The position numbers and the translations under genes are program-made. The notes under the pieces were generated by a model. It worked only from the letters and a program-made list of their open reading frames with translations. It did no database searches and was not told where the DNA came from. A stretch of DNA of 64,000 nt from CAMTWZ01 sp041749075 (GTDB lineage Bacteria; Bacteroidota; Rhodothermia; Balneolales; HLUCCA01): positions 1-64,000 of the forward strand of contig JBGTBY010000030.1 of the NCBI GenBank assembly GCA_041749075.1, given 5' to 3'. Positions 18,897 through 26,450 of the stretch are shown piece after piece. Position 1 is the first letter of the stretch; every line of letters begins with the position of its first letter.

Positions 18897-21800
18897 TTAG
18901 GAACGATAGGTGTGGATAACGGCGTCTTTATAGCCGAGCGTGCGCGCCCGACGGTACAGAATCACCGCGTCTTCGAGTCGATCTGTGGGCCTGGACCGCA
19001 CATAATATTGGTTGCCGATCTGAATCACATAGTTCTGGATTCCGACACGGTTGGTCAATCGTTGTGAAAGTTGGTACGCCTGAGCTTGGGTAGCGAACGC
19101 ACCGAATTGCACGGAGAACTCGATATCCCGACTGTTCACATTCGGCTGGGTGATGAGGAACGCGTCTTTAAGATCGGTTTCAGTGCGGAGGCGGTCGCGT
19201 TCGGCGGATGCTTTCAGGAAATTGCTCATCGGCTCGAGAACCACTTTGAAGTGATTGATGATCGCATCATACAGGATGTGACCTTCCAAGCCGTATCGGG
19301 CGTTGATGTCTGCGATGTGGCGAACCGCACCGAGCGAATCCGGGAATGCGCCTACTTGGATCGCATAGAAAACGTCCTCAGTAGCGAAGATTTGCTCGCT
19401 GATGATGAAGGCATCCGAGAACTGGGTTTTGCGCAACGCGTTGATGGCGGCCAGCGCGTTCTCCAGACCTTCGATTTCGGTGCTGAAGACGCGGTAATTG
19501 TCCCAACGACGGCTGTACTGGATTTCATGCGTCACGCCGGTCTGCTCTTCGATCTCGAGCTTGGCCATGATGGCACGCGCCAAGGTCGACATCATGGCGG
19601 TCTGGATACGGAAATACTGGGGTTTCGCGACCACAACCTCAGGCTGGCGTTGAGATGGCGGGATGAAAGGCTTCGGTTCTTCACGAAGTTTGAGATCGAA
19701 ATTCAGCCCAGCGATGAAATCCCCTTCGGGTATGGATTTGATCGTGAAATCGATATAGGCGGGATGTGAGTTGGATTTCAGGATATTGAGCTGGGTGGTA
19801 TCGACTTGCATCCGATAATCTCCCGGTGGCACTTCCATCGCATAGAACGTCCCGTCAAAGAACGAGATGACTTCCTTGCGCTCGTTCGTGGCCAGATTGG
19901 TGTAGTAGAGACGTAAACCGGGTAAGTTCTGCATCACGCCGGCAGAGGTCTGACGTCTTGCTCCACCTTCAAAGATTCCCGTCGTCCGGAAAGGGATTGA
20001 CAAGATCTTATGCTGGTTCGGATCGGTAATCACACCGAACCGCTCGATTGAAGGTACCAGCACAGGATTTTCCACCGCAGCTTTGTTCACTTCCACATCA
20101 TACTGGCGATATTGAAGCATTTGGGAATAAATCGCATAGCCCTTGACCGTTTGATGTCGGGATCCGGCCCCTTGGAAGCGCAGGATGTTGCCAGGAATGG
20201 ATTGCTCCTCTTTGTCTTTGATACCATCATCATTGTTGTCTATATACAGATCAGCAATGACGGCCGAACGTCCCACCTGTCCCCGGTTATCGAACCACAG
20301 CAGATTCAATCGAGGTTCATACGCCACCGCGCCCCGCACCGATTGGTTCGATGACCATGTTTGACTTGTGACACGCGTGTTGGCGCTAGTCCGCATGTAC
20401 TTGAAATCGAAACTCAACGTCAGGAAAAACGCTGTGACATTGGTCGGTACGATGCGGGTCAGGCTGAATTGGATCCGTCCATCTCTCAAAAAGCTTCGCG
20501 ACATCGTGAGATCGAATCGGTCCGGATTATGAATGGCACGAATGGCATCGTACTGGGCACGGAAAAAGATCCCTCTCAATGGCAGCCAAATGCTGTTGTC
20601 GCGAGGCATGGTGTAAGTGACCGAGGCCTGGTATCGGTCTTGAATCAATTCATCGCCCGTAGTGGAAAGCACACGGCTCGACCGGCGAAAACCACCGCGA
20701 GTAGCCACTTTCCCGATTCGTGTATTCAGATCCAAACTCGTGCTGGAAAGTATGAACGTAGGAAATTGGGATCGGTCAAACGACGTGCGTATGGAGATAG
20801 GAGCCTTTTCATATGGCACGTTAAAAAAAAGTGCGCCACCAGACTGATTCTGAATGCCTGTGGTAGCGATGTCTGCCGATTCAGAATAGGCGGTGTAATA
20901 CGCGTTGGCGAAATCGCCCCGAGCGGTTTGATAATAGACATCCGATTTGAGGAAATTTCCGGGTGAAAACTGAGTGTTGGCGAACAAACCCTCGATCAGA
21001 CTGGCGTTGATGGTGGCCGACGTGAAGTTTTTCGTGACGTTGGATGGGGTCCGCAAGTACTCCGATGTGGCTCCTATGGTTAAATTCCGTGAGACCCCAT
21101 ATCCGCCGCGGATATAGCCGAACTGGTCGTCGCCACCTTCAAAAAAATTTTCATCCATTCCATATCCTGAATCATACCTGAATTCGCCTTTAGGTACGAA
21201 GTTGAACGGGATGCGGATGCTACGGTTCGATTCGATGAGTTCGCCGCCAGGTCCATAGATCACCAGACGAATCTCATTCGGACCATAAACGATGGGAATC
21301 TGGAAGGTAAAGCGTCCTTGAGCGTCCGTTGTCGTGAAATCAGTCAGCCGATCGTTGATGAACAGTTCGACTTCCGAATCGGGCATGGTCAGGTCCGATA
21401 TGGTGTAATAATCAAACACCCGATCGGGATACAAGGGCTCATTGGTGAACCGGATTCCGGTCATGGCGTTCTTCAAGGTGCCGCCCGATGCGTTGACGTC
21501 CCCCACGAGGGTTTGAGTCAACCAGGGATTAACGCCGTGGTAGTATCGATACCGCCAGCTGTTGACCCCGACATCGGTTCCGGTTTCATTTCTCGCGACT
21601 TGGGCGTTGACCTGAACATCGCCATGTAAGATTTCGGCACCGGATATAAGAGATAGCGTGTTGGTAAGCGCATTGCGATCGCTCACATTCTGCTGATAGG
21701 CGTAGTCCAGAAAACCACCATTCACAATCCGTCGCTTTCGGTCGAACACCAAAGGGTAGAGACCTGTTTGAGCAGATTTACGTCGCTCCAATTGTTCTCG

Positions 21801-22274
21801 CAATCGCAATCGTTCCTGACGCAACACGATGGGTAATTTCAGGGGGGTCACCAGCCGTAGCATCAAATTGGAAAAATCCACTCGGAACTCCAGTTCGAAC
21901 ACCTCTTGAAAGACCGATTGGGCCAGATACAGATCCAGCTCGCCTTGGTAGAACTGATCGGCGGTGATACGGGTGGATTTCCCGGTAAGCGTTACGACCT
22001 GATTGTGAAGGTCGATCACATACGGCATACGCTCATTGAGATACGTCCCACGGGCGGAGGTGCCATTGGCACCCAAACTGATTGGGATGAAGAGCTGTCG
22101 AAACACTTCTGAAACGGGTAGCAAAAACACTTTCGTCTCAGAATTGTAATAGGCGATGATGTTCGTGTTTACCCCGCCTTGGTAATTGAATTGCAAGAAT
22201 ACTTCATCCAGCTCCTGCGCAAACACCGGAACAGCCCAAACGGTCAAAAGTAGTATGAGAAGGTACCGGTGCAA
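18897..22274 (-). CDS. Outer-membrane usher-like protein fused to three C-terminal SPOR repeats
   Basis: A 1125-residue protein. Residues 1-19 are a signal peptide; about 20-145 form an N-terminal periplasmic region. A barrel-like region follows, containing a plug-like beta-sandwich at about 295-360 (VELFINDRLTDFTTTDAQG, then PIVYGPNEIRLVIYGPGG). A calcium-loop-like motif (IDNNDDGIKDKEE, 678-690) and a carboxypeptidase-like beta domain (about 780-860) precede the tail. The tail has three SPOR-like repeats starting at 887, 969 and 1051, exactly 82 residues apart (YFRIQTAMM, FYAIQVGAF, FSVQFGAF). Ushers assemble and export chaperone-bound subunits; SPOR domains bind denuded peptidoglycan. The chaperone gene lies directly upstream and subunit genes further up. 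The only available start is TTG. The usher call is from overall layout and context. Confidence 0.75.
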   Translation of the reverse strand: MHRYLLILLLTVWAVPVFAQELDEVFLQFNYQGGVNTNIIAYYNSETKVFLLPVSEVFRQLFIPISLGANGTSARGTYLNERMPYVIDLHNQVVTLTGKSTRITADQFYQGELDLYLAQSVFQEVFELEFRVDFSNLMLRLVTPLKLPIVLRQERLRLREQLERRKSAQTGLYPLVFDRKRRIVNGGFLDYAYQQNVSDRNALTNTLSLISGAEILHGDVQVNAQVARNETGTDVGVNSWRYRYYHGVNPWLTQTLVGDVNASGGTLKNAMTGIRFTNEPLYPDRVFDYYTISDLTMPDSEVELFINDRLTDFTTTDAQGRFTFQIPIVYGPNEIRLVIYGPGGELIESNRSIRIPFNFVPKGEFRYDSGYGMDENFFEGGDDQFGYIRGGYGVSRNLTIGATSEYLRTPSNVTKNFTSATINASLIEGLFANTQFSPGNFLKSDVYYQTARGDFANAYYTAYSESADIATTGIQNQSGGALFFNVPYEKAPISIRTSFDRSQFPTFILSSTSLDLNTRIGKVATRGGFRRSSRVLSTTGDELIQDRYQASVTYTMPRDNSIWLPLRGIFFRAQYDAIRAIHNPDRFDLTMSRSFLRDGRIQFSLTRIVPTNVTAFFLTLSFDFKYMRTSANTRVTSQTWSSNQSVRGAVAYEPRLNLLWFDNRGQVGRSAVIADLYIDNNDDGIKDKEEQSIPGNILRFQGAGSRHQTVKGYAIYSQMLQYRQYDVEVNKAAVENPVLVPSIERFGVITDPNQHKILSIPFRTTGIFEGGARRQTSAGVMQNLPGLRLYYTNLATNERKEVISFFDGTFYAMEVPPGDYRMQVDTTQLNILKSNSHPAYIDFTIKSIPEGDFIAGLNFDLKLREEPKPFIPPSQRQPEVVVAKPQYFRIQTAMMSTLARAIMAKLEIEEQTGVTHEIQYSRRWDNYRVFSTEIEGLENALAAINALRKTQFSDAFIISEQIFATEDVFYAIQVGAFPDSLGAVRHIADINARYGLEGHILYDAIINHFKVVLEPMSNFLKASAERDRLRTETDLKDAFLITQPNVNSRDIEFSVQFGAFATQAQAYQLSQRLTNRVGIQNYVIQIGNQYYVRSRPTDRLEDAVILYRRARTLGYKDAVIHTYRS

Positions 22275-22328
22275 ACCTGTTTAATCCGTAGAGTTTTCCC
22301 GGACGAAAGGTAGGCAGACCTCTCCGTT

Positions 22329-22353
22329 GAATAAGATTATAGTTTCCTTATTC
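22329..22353 (-). other. Short inverted repeat between chaperone and usher genes
   Basis: Arms GAATAAG and CTTATTC (7 bp, perfect) are separated by 11 bases, just after the chaperone stop codon. The stem is AT-rich and has no T-run after it, so it is unlikely to terminate strongly. It could stabilise mRNA ends or be chance. Confidence 0.3.
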
Positions 22354-22360
22354 GGGCGTA

Positions 22361-23185
22361 TCAGAACCGTACTTGGAAGGTTTGTTGGACCGGCTGCATC
22401 GGAATTTGTTCACCGGATGGGATATCCCGTCGATTGGTAGAGAACGACAGAGTAACGGTGTACGCGCCAGGTGTGATTTCCTCCAATGGCATCAGGAAAT
22501 TGCGTTTTCCAGTTTCAAAAATCGTGGTGGTCTGCTGCTCTTCGAAGACAGTCCGGCCACCGGCATCTTTGACTACTGCGTCTATTGTTCCGAGGAAAGG
22601 AGAGTTTGCAGTGAGACCGACATCATATACCAATAGTGTATTCGTTTCAGTTTTTACAAACTGGACATTCGATGGAACCACAGCAGTGCGGAATGCGCCT
22701 TTCGTGTAGTAAACACCGAGTACCTGTTCAAATATGAAACTGATTTGGGTTCCCACACCACCTTCAGTCGTTTGTTGGATGACTGCCGATTGGGGGGTGG
22801 ATCGCACTTTAACGCGGGACCAATACGTCCCGTCACCAAGACTGGCTGGTGGACGCACCGTGAGGCGCACGGTCTGACGTTGACCCGGTTCCAACATGAA
22901 TGTGCGAGGGAAACTTCTCACATATTCGGAAATGGATTTTTGCTCTGCCAGAGCTGTTGAATCACTGAACAACATCGTGATGTTTCCCAAGGAATCGGAG
23001 ACGGTGTAACCAAACGTAAACTCCACGGCAATCTCTTGCGCTTGATTGGAATTGTTGGTCACCAAAAACGATCCGAAATTATTGTTGCCAATAAAGATGG
23101 TGGTCGGGGATATGGACACCTGGGCATGGACCGAATTCAACCCGATCAGTGCGACGGCAAAAAGAAGGGCAAGCGATAGTCTCAT
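22361..23185 (-). CDS. Periplasmic PapD-like pilus-assembly chaperone
   Basis: A 274-residue protein with a signal peptide (1-21, cut before QVSISP). The first Ig-like domain (about 22-145) shows PapD-type features: VSISPTTIFI at the start, NNSNQAQEIAVEF, then PRTFMLEPGQRQTVRLTVRP, which matches the strand region where chaperones carry the basic residue that grips the subunit C-terminus. A second beta domain follows (about 150-270). Such chaperones donate a strand to incomplete pilin subunits and deliver them to the usher, which is the next gene. The subunit genes lie upstream, with a terminator between. Confidence 0.8.
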   Translation of the reverse strand: MRLSLALLFAVALIGLNSVHAQVSISPTTIFIGNNNFGSFLVTNNSNQAQEIAVEFTFGYTVSDSLGNITMLFSDSTALAEQKSISEYVRSFPRTFMLEPGQRQTVRLTVRPPASLGDGTYWSRVKVRSTPQSAVIQQTTEGGVGTQISFIFEQVLGVYYTKGAFRTAVVPSNVQFVKTETNTLLVYDVGLTANSPFLGTIDAVVKDAGGRTVFEEQQTTTIFETGKRNFLMPLEEITPGAYTVTLSFSTNRRDIPSGEQIPMQPVQQTFQVRF

Positions 23186-23280
23186 AAGATGCGTTTAGGT
23201 TCGATCAGAAGGGCGAGGTTCAACCTGTAGTTAAACTTGAAGTTAACCATTTCTACCTGCAACGCCCTAAAATAAGATAT

Positions 23281-23296
23281 CATGCGATATCGCATG
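23281..23296. promoter_or_regulatory. Perfect 16-bp palindrome
   Basis: CATGCGATATCGCATG is its own reverse complement, without a loop. It lies between the terminator of the major subunit gene and the chaperone gene, 96 bases before the chaperone start. A dimeric regulator could bind here. Function is not known. Confidence 0.4.
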
Positions 23297-23303
23297 TTTA
23301 TGC

Positions 23304-23338
23304 AAAAAAAAGGCGGCACCACAATGTGATGCCGCCTT
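23304..23338 (-). terminator. Rho-independent terminator after the major subunit gene
   Basis: On the minus strand, AGGCGGCA and TGCCGCCT form a perfect 8-bp GC-rich stem; CAC and GTG inside can pair further. The stem is followed directly by a T-run (T8 including the stem edge). It sits 19 bases after the subunit stop codon and before the chaperone gene. It would cap high expression of the subunit and leave lower read-through into chaperone and usher. Confidence 0.85.
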
Positions 23339-23357
23339 GAAGAATCGAATCCGACAA

Positions 23358-23888
23358 TTAGTTATAAACTACAGACACGTTAATTGTCGTGCTGAAGGTA
23401 TGACCAGCTGAACCAGCGGCGGCAGTAAAAGAACCACCGATGACAAGTGAACGCTCAGCATCAGTCCCTCCGGTAGTAGCATTACCAGGTGTGTACGCTG
23501 CTGGAGTACCAGTACCTTGACCATATGACAGTGTTACAACCAAGTCGTCATCTGTTGCACCATCTCCAACATCCGCAACTGGAATAGTTAAGGTAGTTCC
23601 ATTTGTAGCATTCAAATGAGTTCCAGTTACAGTATAAATTACCGCACCTGTCGATCCAGACAGAGCGACTTGTCCACGAGCTGCAGCAGAGCCTGCATCA
23701 GTTGCAACACCTGCTGTAGTGATGGTGACAAGTGTATTTTCCTGAACGTTGCCAAAGGTGAGATTTTGAGGAGTTAGCGTGAATGCGCCTTGAATTGTGG
23801 TAGAAACCACTACGTTAGCGTTTTCCGGCGGGTTTGCGTTAATCACAGCTGGTGCGAGGACCAAGGCGAGTATGAAGAGTTTTTTCAT
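23358..23888 (-). CDS. Probable major fibre subunit, DUF4402-like
   Basis: A 176-residue secreted protein. The signal peptide is MKKLFILALVLAPAVINA; the mature start has alternating hydrophobic residues (NANVVVSTTIQGAFTL) and a LTFGNV motif typical of DUF4402 proteins. The C-terminus is NVSVVYN, with a Tyr in the penultimate position as in chaperone-usher pilins. The composition is Gly/Ala/Thr-rich with no cysteine, which suits a polymerising extracellular subunit. ATG at 23888 gives the correct signal peptide; the open frame extends upstream. It has its own candidate promoter and a strong terminator, so it is probably the abundant subunit. The pilin role is inferred. Confidence 0.75.
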   Translation of the reverse strand: MKKLFILALVLAPAVINANPPENANVVVSTTIQGAFTLTPQNLTFGNVQENTLVTITTAGVATDAGSAAARGQVALSGSTGAVIYTVTGTHLNATNGTTLTIPVADVGDGATDDDLVVTLSYGQGTGTPAAYTPGNATTGGTDAERSLVIGGSFTAAAGSAGHTFSTTINVSVVYN

Positions 23889-23945
23889 GGTGGTGTAAGT
23901 GAGAGTTAGAAAGGTTCGTAAAAGCGTGTTTGTGTAAGCTTGAAG

Positions 23946-23953
23946 CAAATTTA
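23946..23953 (-). promoter_or_regulatory. Candidate Bacteroidota-type -7 promoter element
   Basis: TAAATTTG on the minus strand fits the TAnnTTTG -7 consensus of Bacteroidota primary sigma factors and lies 57 bases before the major subunit ATG. No clear -33 TTTG was found at the right distance. A 7-bp hairpin (TAGGTTT and AAACCTA) lies just upstream at 23981-24002. Confidence 0.35.
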
Positions 23954-24033
23954 CGCGACTTTGATCCCGGTTTACCATTAGGTTTCGTTAATAAAACCTA
24001 TGAGATAGGGTAATCCACGTGGAAACCATTAAG

Positions 24034-24573
24034 CTAATCATAGAAAATGATCAGGTTCACTTCGCCGGAATACTGACCTGGAATCGCATCCTTCGTTTCG
24101 GCTTTCCCATAAACGAAGATGGTCATCTGCAACATGTTCAGCTGCGCTTGACCCGCATCCTGTGGTTGGAAGGGTAGAAAAAAATTGGCTTTGTACTGAT
24201 CGATGGCCACGATATTGGCGTTACGCCGACTCGACTCCAGCATCCCACTGTTCGACCACGCATAGGCCAGATCCACATTGATACGACACCAGTCCTCTTC
24301 GCAATTCTCAAAATCTTCATGAATGAGATATTGTGGGGTGTCGATCGATACGCCAACCAAGGAATAGATCAAACCATTGACGGTGAAGATACCCACTCGG
24401 GCATCGTCTAACCCGATTTCCACATTGTCGACCAAGTTGAGCTGACCAAAATCAAGCTTGATTTCCGTAGATATATTCACTTCGGGTTCCACAAGCACGG
24501 CGAATTGCACGAACTGTGCCGATGCGATATACGGTGAGATAAGTACAGCCAGTGTCAACCAGAGGACCTGCAT
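24034..24573 (-). CDS. DUF4402-like fibre subunit (minor), third of a coupled set
   Basis: A 179-residue secreted protein with a signal peptide ending ASAQ and the LDFGQL motif near the mature N-terminus. A Cys pair (ENCEEDWCRIN) probably forms a disulfide. The C-terminus is NLIIFYD, with penultimate Tyr and alternating hydrophobics, the chaperone-recognition pattern. Its ATG overlaps the stop of the preceding gene by one base. It is likely a minor or tip subunit of the fibre built by the usher. Confidence 0.7.
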   Translation of the reverse strand: MQVLWLTLAVLISPYIASAQFVQFAVLVEPEVNISTEIKLDFGQLNLVDNVEIGLDDARVGIFTVNGLIYSLVGVSIDTPQYLIHEDFENCEEDWCRINVDLAYAWSNSGMLESSRRNANIVAIDQYKANFFLPFQPQDAGQAQLNMLQMTIFVYGKAETKDAIPGQYSGEVNLIIFYD

Positions 24574-25148
24574 CAGTTGTAGATGATTTCGATCGTGACG
24601 GTATTCGAAAAGTTTCCTGATGTTTCACTACCTGTCGTGATGATTTCACCACCTATATATAAGAACATCGTTGAAAGAGGTAAAGAAGTCAATGCGGCTT
24701 CCGGAGTCGGGGGTGGCATGGGAGGCCCTGATCCACGCCGGGTCATGGGGAGCCGAACCGTGGTGGTGTTGAACGAGGTGTTTCCGGATAGGTTGTCCAA
24801 AAACGTGCCTGTATTATTATAGGCGAACGTGTAGGTGATCGCAGAGCGACAGGCAGCGGACACGCAGGAATCGTCCCCGTTCAGATAGACATAGGGCGGA
24901 GCCGTGATGGTCACAAAAATATCCAGAAAGCGGATGGCCTCGATGCTGAGCGCGGCTTCATCACCCGATCCGATAAGGACCTCTTTGCTTTCTCCGGATA
25001 TGATGGTGCCGAACGACAGATTCCGTTCAACGAACAGATCCGCACTGGACGTGTAATACGACCCAAAATTGATTTCCTGGGCGAAAACGTTGTGAATCGT
25101 GTATGGTGTAAGGTATATAAATGCCACGATGAAGAGATAGCGTCTCAT
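24573..25148 (-). CDS. DUF4402-like fibre subunit (minor), second of a coupled set
   Basis: A 191-residue secreted protein with a signal peptide (ending VFAQ) and an LSFGTI motif. It has a likely disulfide pair (DDSCVSAACRS), a proline-rich stretch (GPPMPPPTPEA) and the C-terminus TIEIIYN with penultimate Tyr. Both ends overlap neighbouring genes by one base (TGATG), which indicates balanced, coupled translation. It is probably a minor subunit. Confidence 0.7.
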   Translation of the reverse strand: MRRYLFIVAFIYLTPYTIHNVFAQEINFGSYYTSSADLFVERNLSFGTIISGESKEVLIGSGDEAALSIEAIRFLDIFVTITAPPYVYLNGDDSCVSAACRSAITYTFAYNNTGTFLDNLSGNTSFNTTTVRLPMTRRGSGPPMPPPTPEAALTSLPLSTMFLYIGGEIITTGSETSGNFSNTVTIEIIYN

Positions 25149-25666
25149 CAGAGGTATTCGATTTCAATTGTGAATTCGCCCTGATAGGCCCCGAACTGAA
25201 TGTTTTGGATGCTGGCGAAACCGCCGATCCAGAAATAAAACTCTCCTGTGCTGCTCAAGTTCAATGTGCGATTCTCACGTGAAAGGGGCTCTGCAGTCAA
25301 CTGGTTGTCTGTAGTCGCCCCGGCGACGGCATACGTGAAATTGATCGTGCTTCCACCTCCGACCCGTATCAATTCACGTTGTTCAAGGAACGAGACTCGG
25401 ATGGCGGCATTGGGTCTGCCGGTGGCTCTCATCAGTCCGGCGCCGGCATCGGTTTTCGGATCGAGACGAAGCTCGTTCGCATCCATGTTGAGCCGACCAA
25501 AATTCATGTTCGAGATAGTAACCAGCTCAACAGCGGAGACTATGGTGGTTGACACTGAAACAGTGACGACATCATTTGTTTGCACGGATGGCGACTGTGC
25601 CAGCACCACCATGGGTACTAGCATGGTCACTAAAAAACACATCATACGTGCTATGTCTATACGCAT
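25148..25666 (-). CDS. DUF4402-like fibre subunit (minor), first of a coupled set
   Basis: A 172-residue secreted protein. The signal peptide MRIDIARMMCFLVTMLVPMV continues to a cut after LAQ. Mature features are VVTVSVSTTIVSAVELVTI, close in pattern to the major subunit start, the MNFGRL motif, and the C-terminus TIEIEYL with penultimate Tyr. It is the first gene of a three-gene coupled set. The gap upstream (25667-25791) holds a terminator and a small inverted repeat (CCGATT, AATCGG at 25709-25723). Confidence 0.7.
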   Translation of the reverse strand: MRIDIARMMCFLVTMLVPMVVLAQSPSVQTNDVVTVSVSTTIVSAVELVTISNMNFGRLNMDANELRLDPKTDAGAGLMRATGRPNAAIRVSFLEQRELIRVGGGSTINFTYAVAGATTDNQLTAEPLSRENRTLNLSSTGEFYFWIGGFASIQNIQFGAYQGEFTIEIEYL

Positions 25667-25730
25667 GAATGGAAAATACCGATTTCAATTCAACCCACAC
25701 CGTTAGAACCGATTAACAATCGGCTAAACG

Positions 25731-25768
25731 CAAAAACCCGCCCGGATGGTCAAATCCGAGCGGGTGGT
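25731..25768 (-). terminator. Rho-independent terminator after the first small subunit-like gene
   Basis: On the minus strand, ACCCGCTCGGAT and ATCCGGGCGGGT form a 12-bp stem with one G-T wobble and a 6-base loop, followed by TTTTTG. It lies 24 bases after the stop of the 25792-26196 gene and isolates that gene from the three-gene subunit set. Confidence 0.85.
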
Positions 25769-25791
25769 TTGCAATCAGGAGATTCGCTAGG

Positions 25792-26196
25792 TCAGTTGTA
25801 GAAGGCCGAAACGATGTACGTCTGTGGCATCGAGCTCATGTGAGCCGTGTCGATCGTGATGCGTTTGACATGAGTCGGGTTGGTTTTGCCGTAGCTTAAA
25901 ATGGTTTCGTTCGACGAAAGGGTGTAGGTGGCTTCAACCGATTGCGTGTTTGGGATGGTTGCGCTGAGCGTGGTCATGGATGTGTTTCCTGTGTTCTGTG
26001 ATTGCATGACAGAAAACACCACGTCGCTTTGGCTGGAGCTCGTCACCCGGATCTCATCATCCGAGCTTGACAATTCCAAGCGGGTCGATTCAACTACCGT
26101 CGCACTGATCTGCATGGTGGCAGAGGCGGTCCGCTGAGCCATTGCGGCTGTTGCGGTGAGTGCGATAAAGAGGAAGGTTGTGATCGAGCGTTTCAT
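25792..26196 (-). CDS. Small secreted protein, possible fibre-subunit relative
   Basis: A 134-residue secreted protein with signal peptide MKRSITTFLFIALTATAAMA and no cysteine. It is Ser/Thr-rich and lacks the FG motif of its neighbours. Its mature start (TASATMQISATVVESTRLEL) and C-terminus (TYIVSAFYN, penultimate Tyr) follow the same pattern as the DUF4402-like subunits. It is transcribed alone, with a terminator after it and an AT-rich region before it. It could be a separate major subunit, an adaptor or an anchor. Confidence 0.6.
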   Translation of the reverse strand: MKRSITTFLFIALTATAAMAQRTASATMQISATVVESTRLELSSSDDEIRVTSSSQSDVVFSVMQSQNTGNTSMTTLSATIPNTQSVEATYTLSSNETILSYGKTNPTHVKRITIDTAHMSSMPQTYIVSAFYN

Positions 26197-26450
26197 GGTG
26201 TCGTCCTGTTGTTTGTTTTCAACAGGAGCAAACTACCCGACACCTCGCTCTTTATTAACCCATTGTATTACGTACTACCTATTATGTACTTCGTTCTTAC
26301 AATTTTAAATATTTAATTTTAAATGATTTATCTCTTATGTAGATTTATTATAAATAATAATAACTTGGCTTGGCGTTAATATTTATACAATTGGACAGAC
26401 CTACACATTTAAAATTCAACATTTAAAATTGTTGAGACTAGGTGCCTAGT
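26197..26450. repeat. AT-rich intergenic region with paired AATTTTAAAT decamers
   Basis: The region is very AT-rich compared with its neighbours. AATTTTAAAT occurs at 26301-26310 and 26315-26324, and its reverse complement at 26407-26416 and 26421-26430; each pair is offset by exactly 14 bases. ACTAGGTGCCTAGT (26437-26450), a 6-bp-arm palindrome, touches the accD stop codon. The region should hold the promoter of the small subunit-like gene; no clear promoter box was found. Confidence 0.55.

Noticed and set aside
18897..22274. Omp85/BamA or TonB receptor as the identity of the 1125-residue barrel protein
   Set aside because: No POTRA repeats, no TonB plug motif; a PapD-like chaperone and pilin-like genes directly upstream favour an usher.
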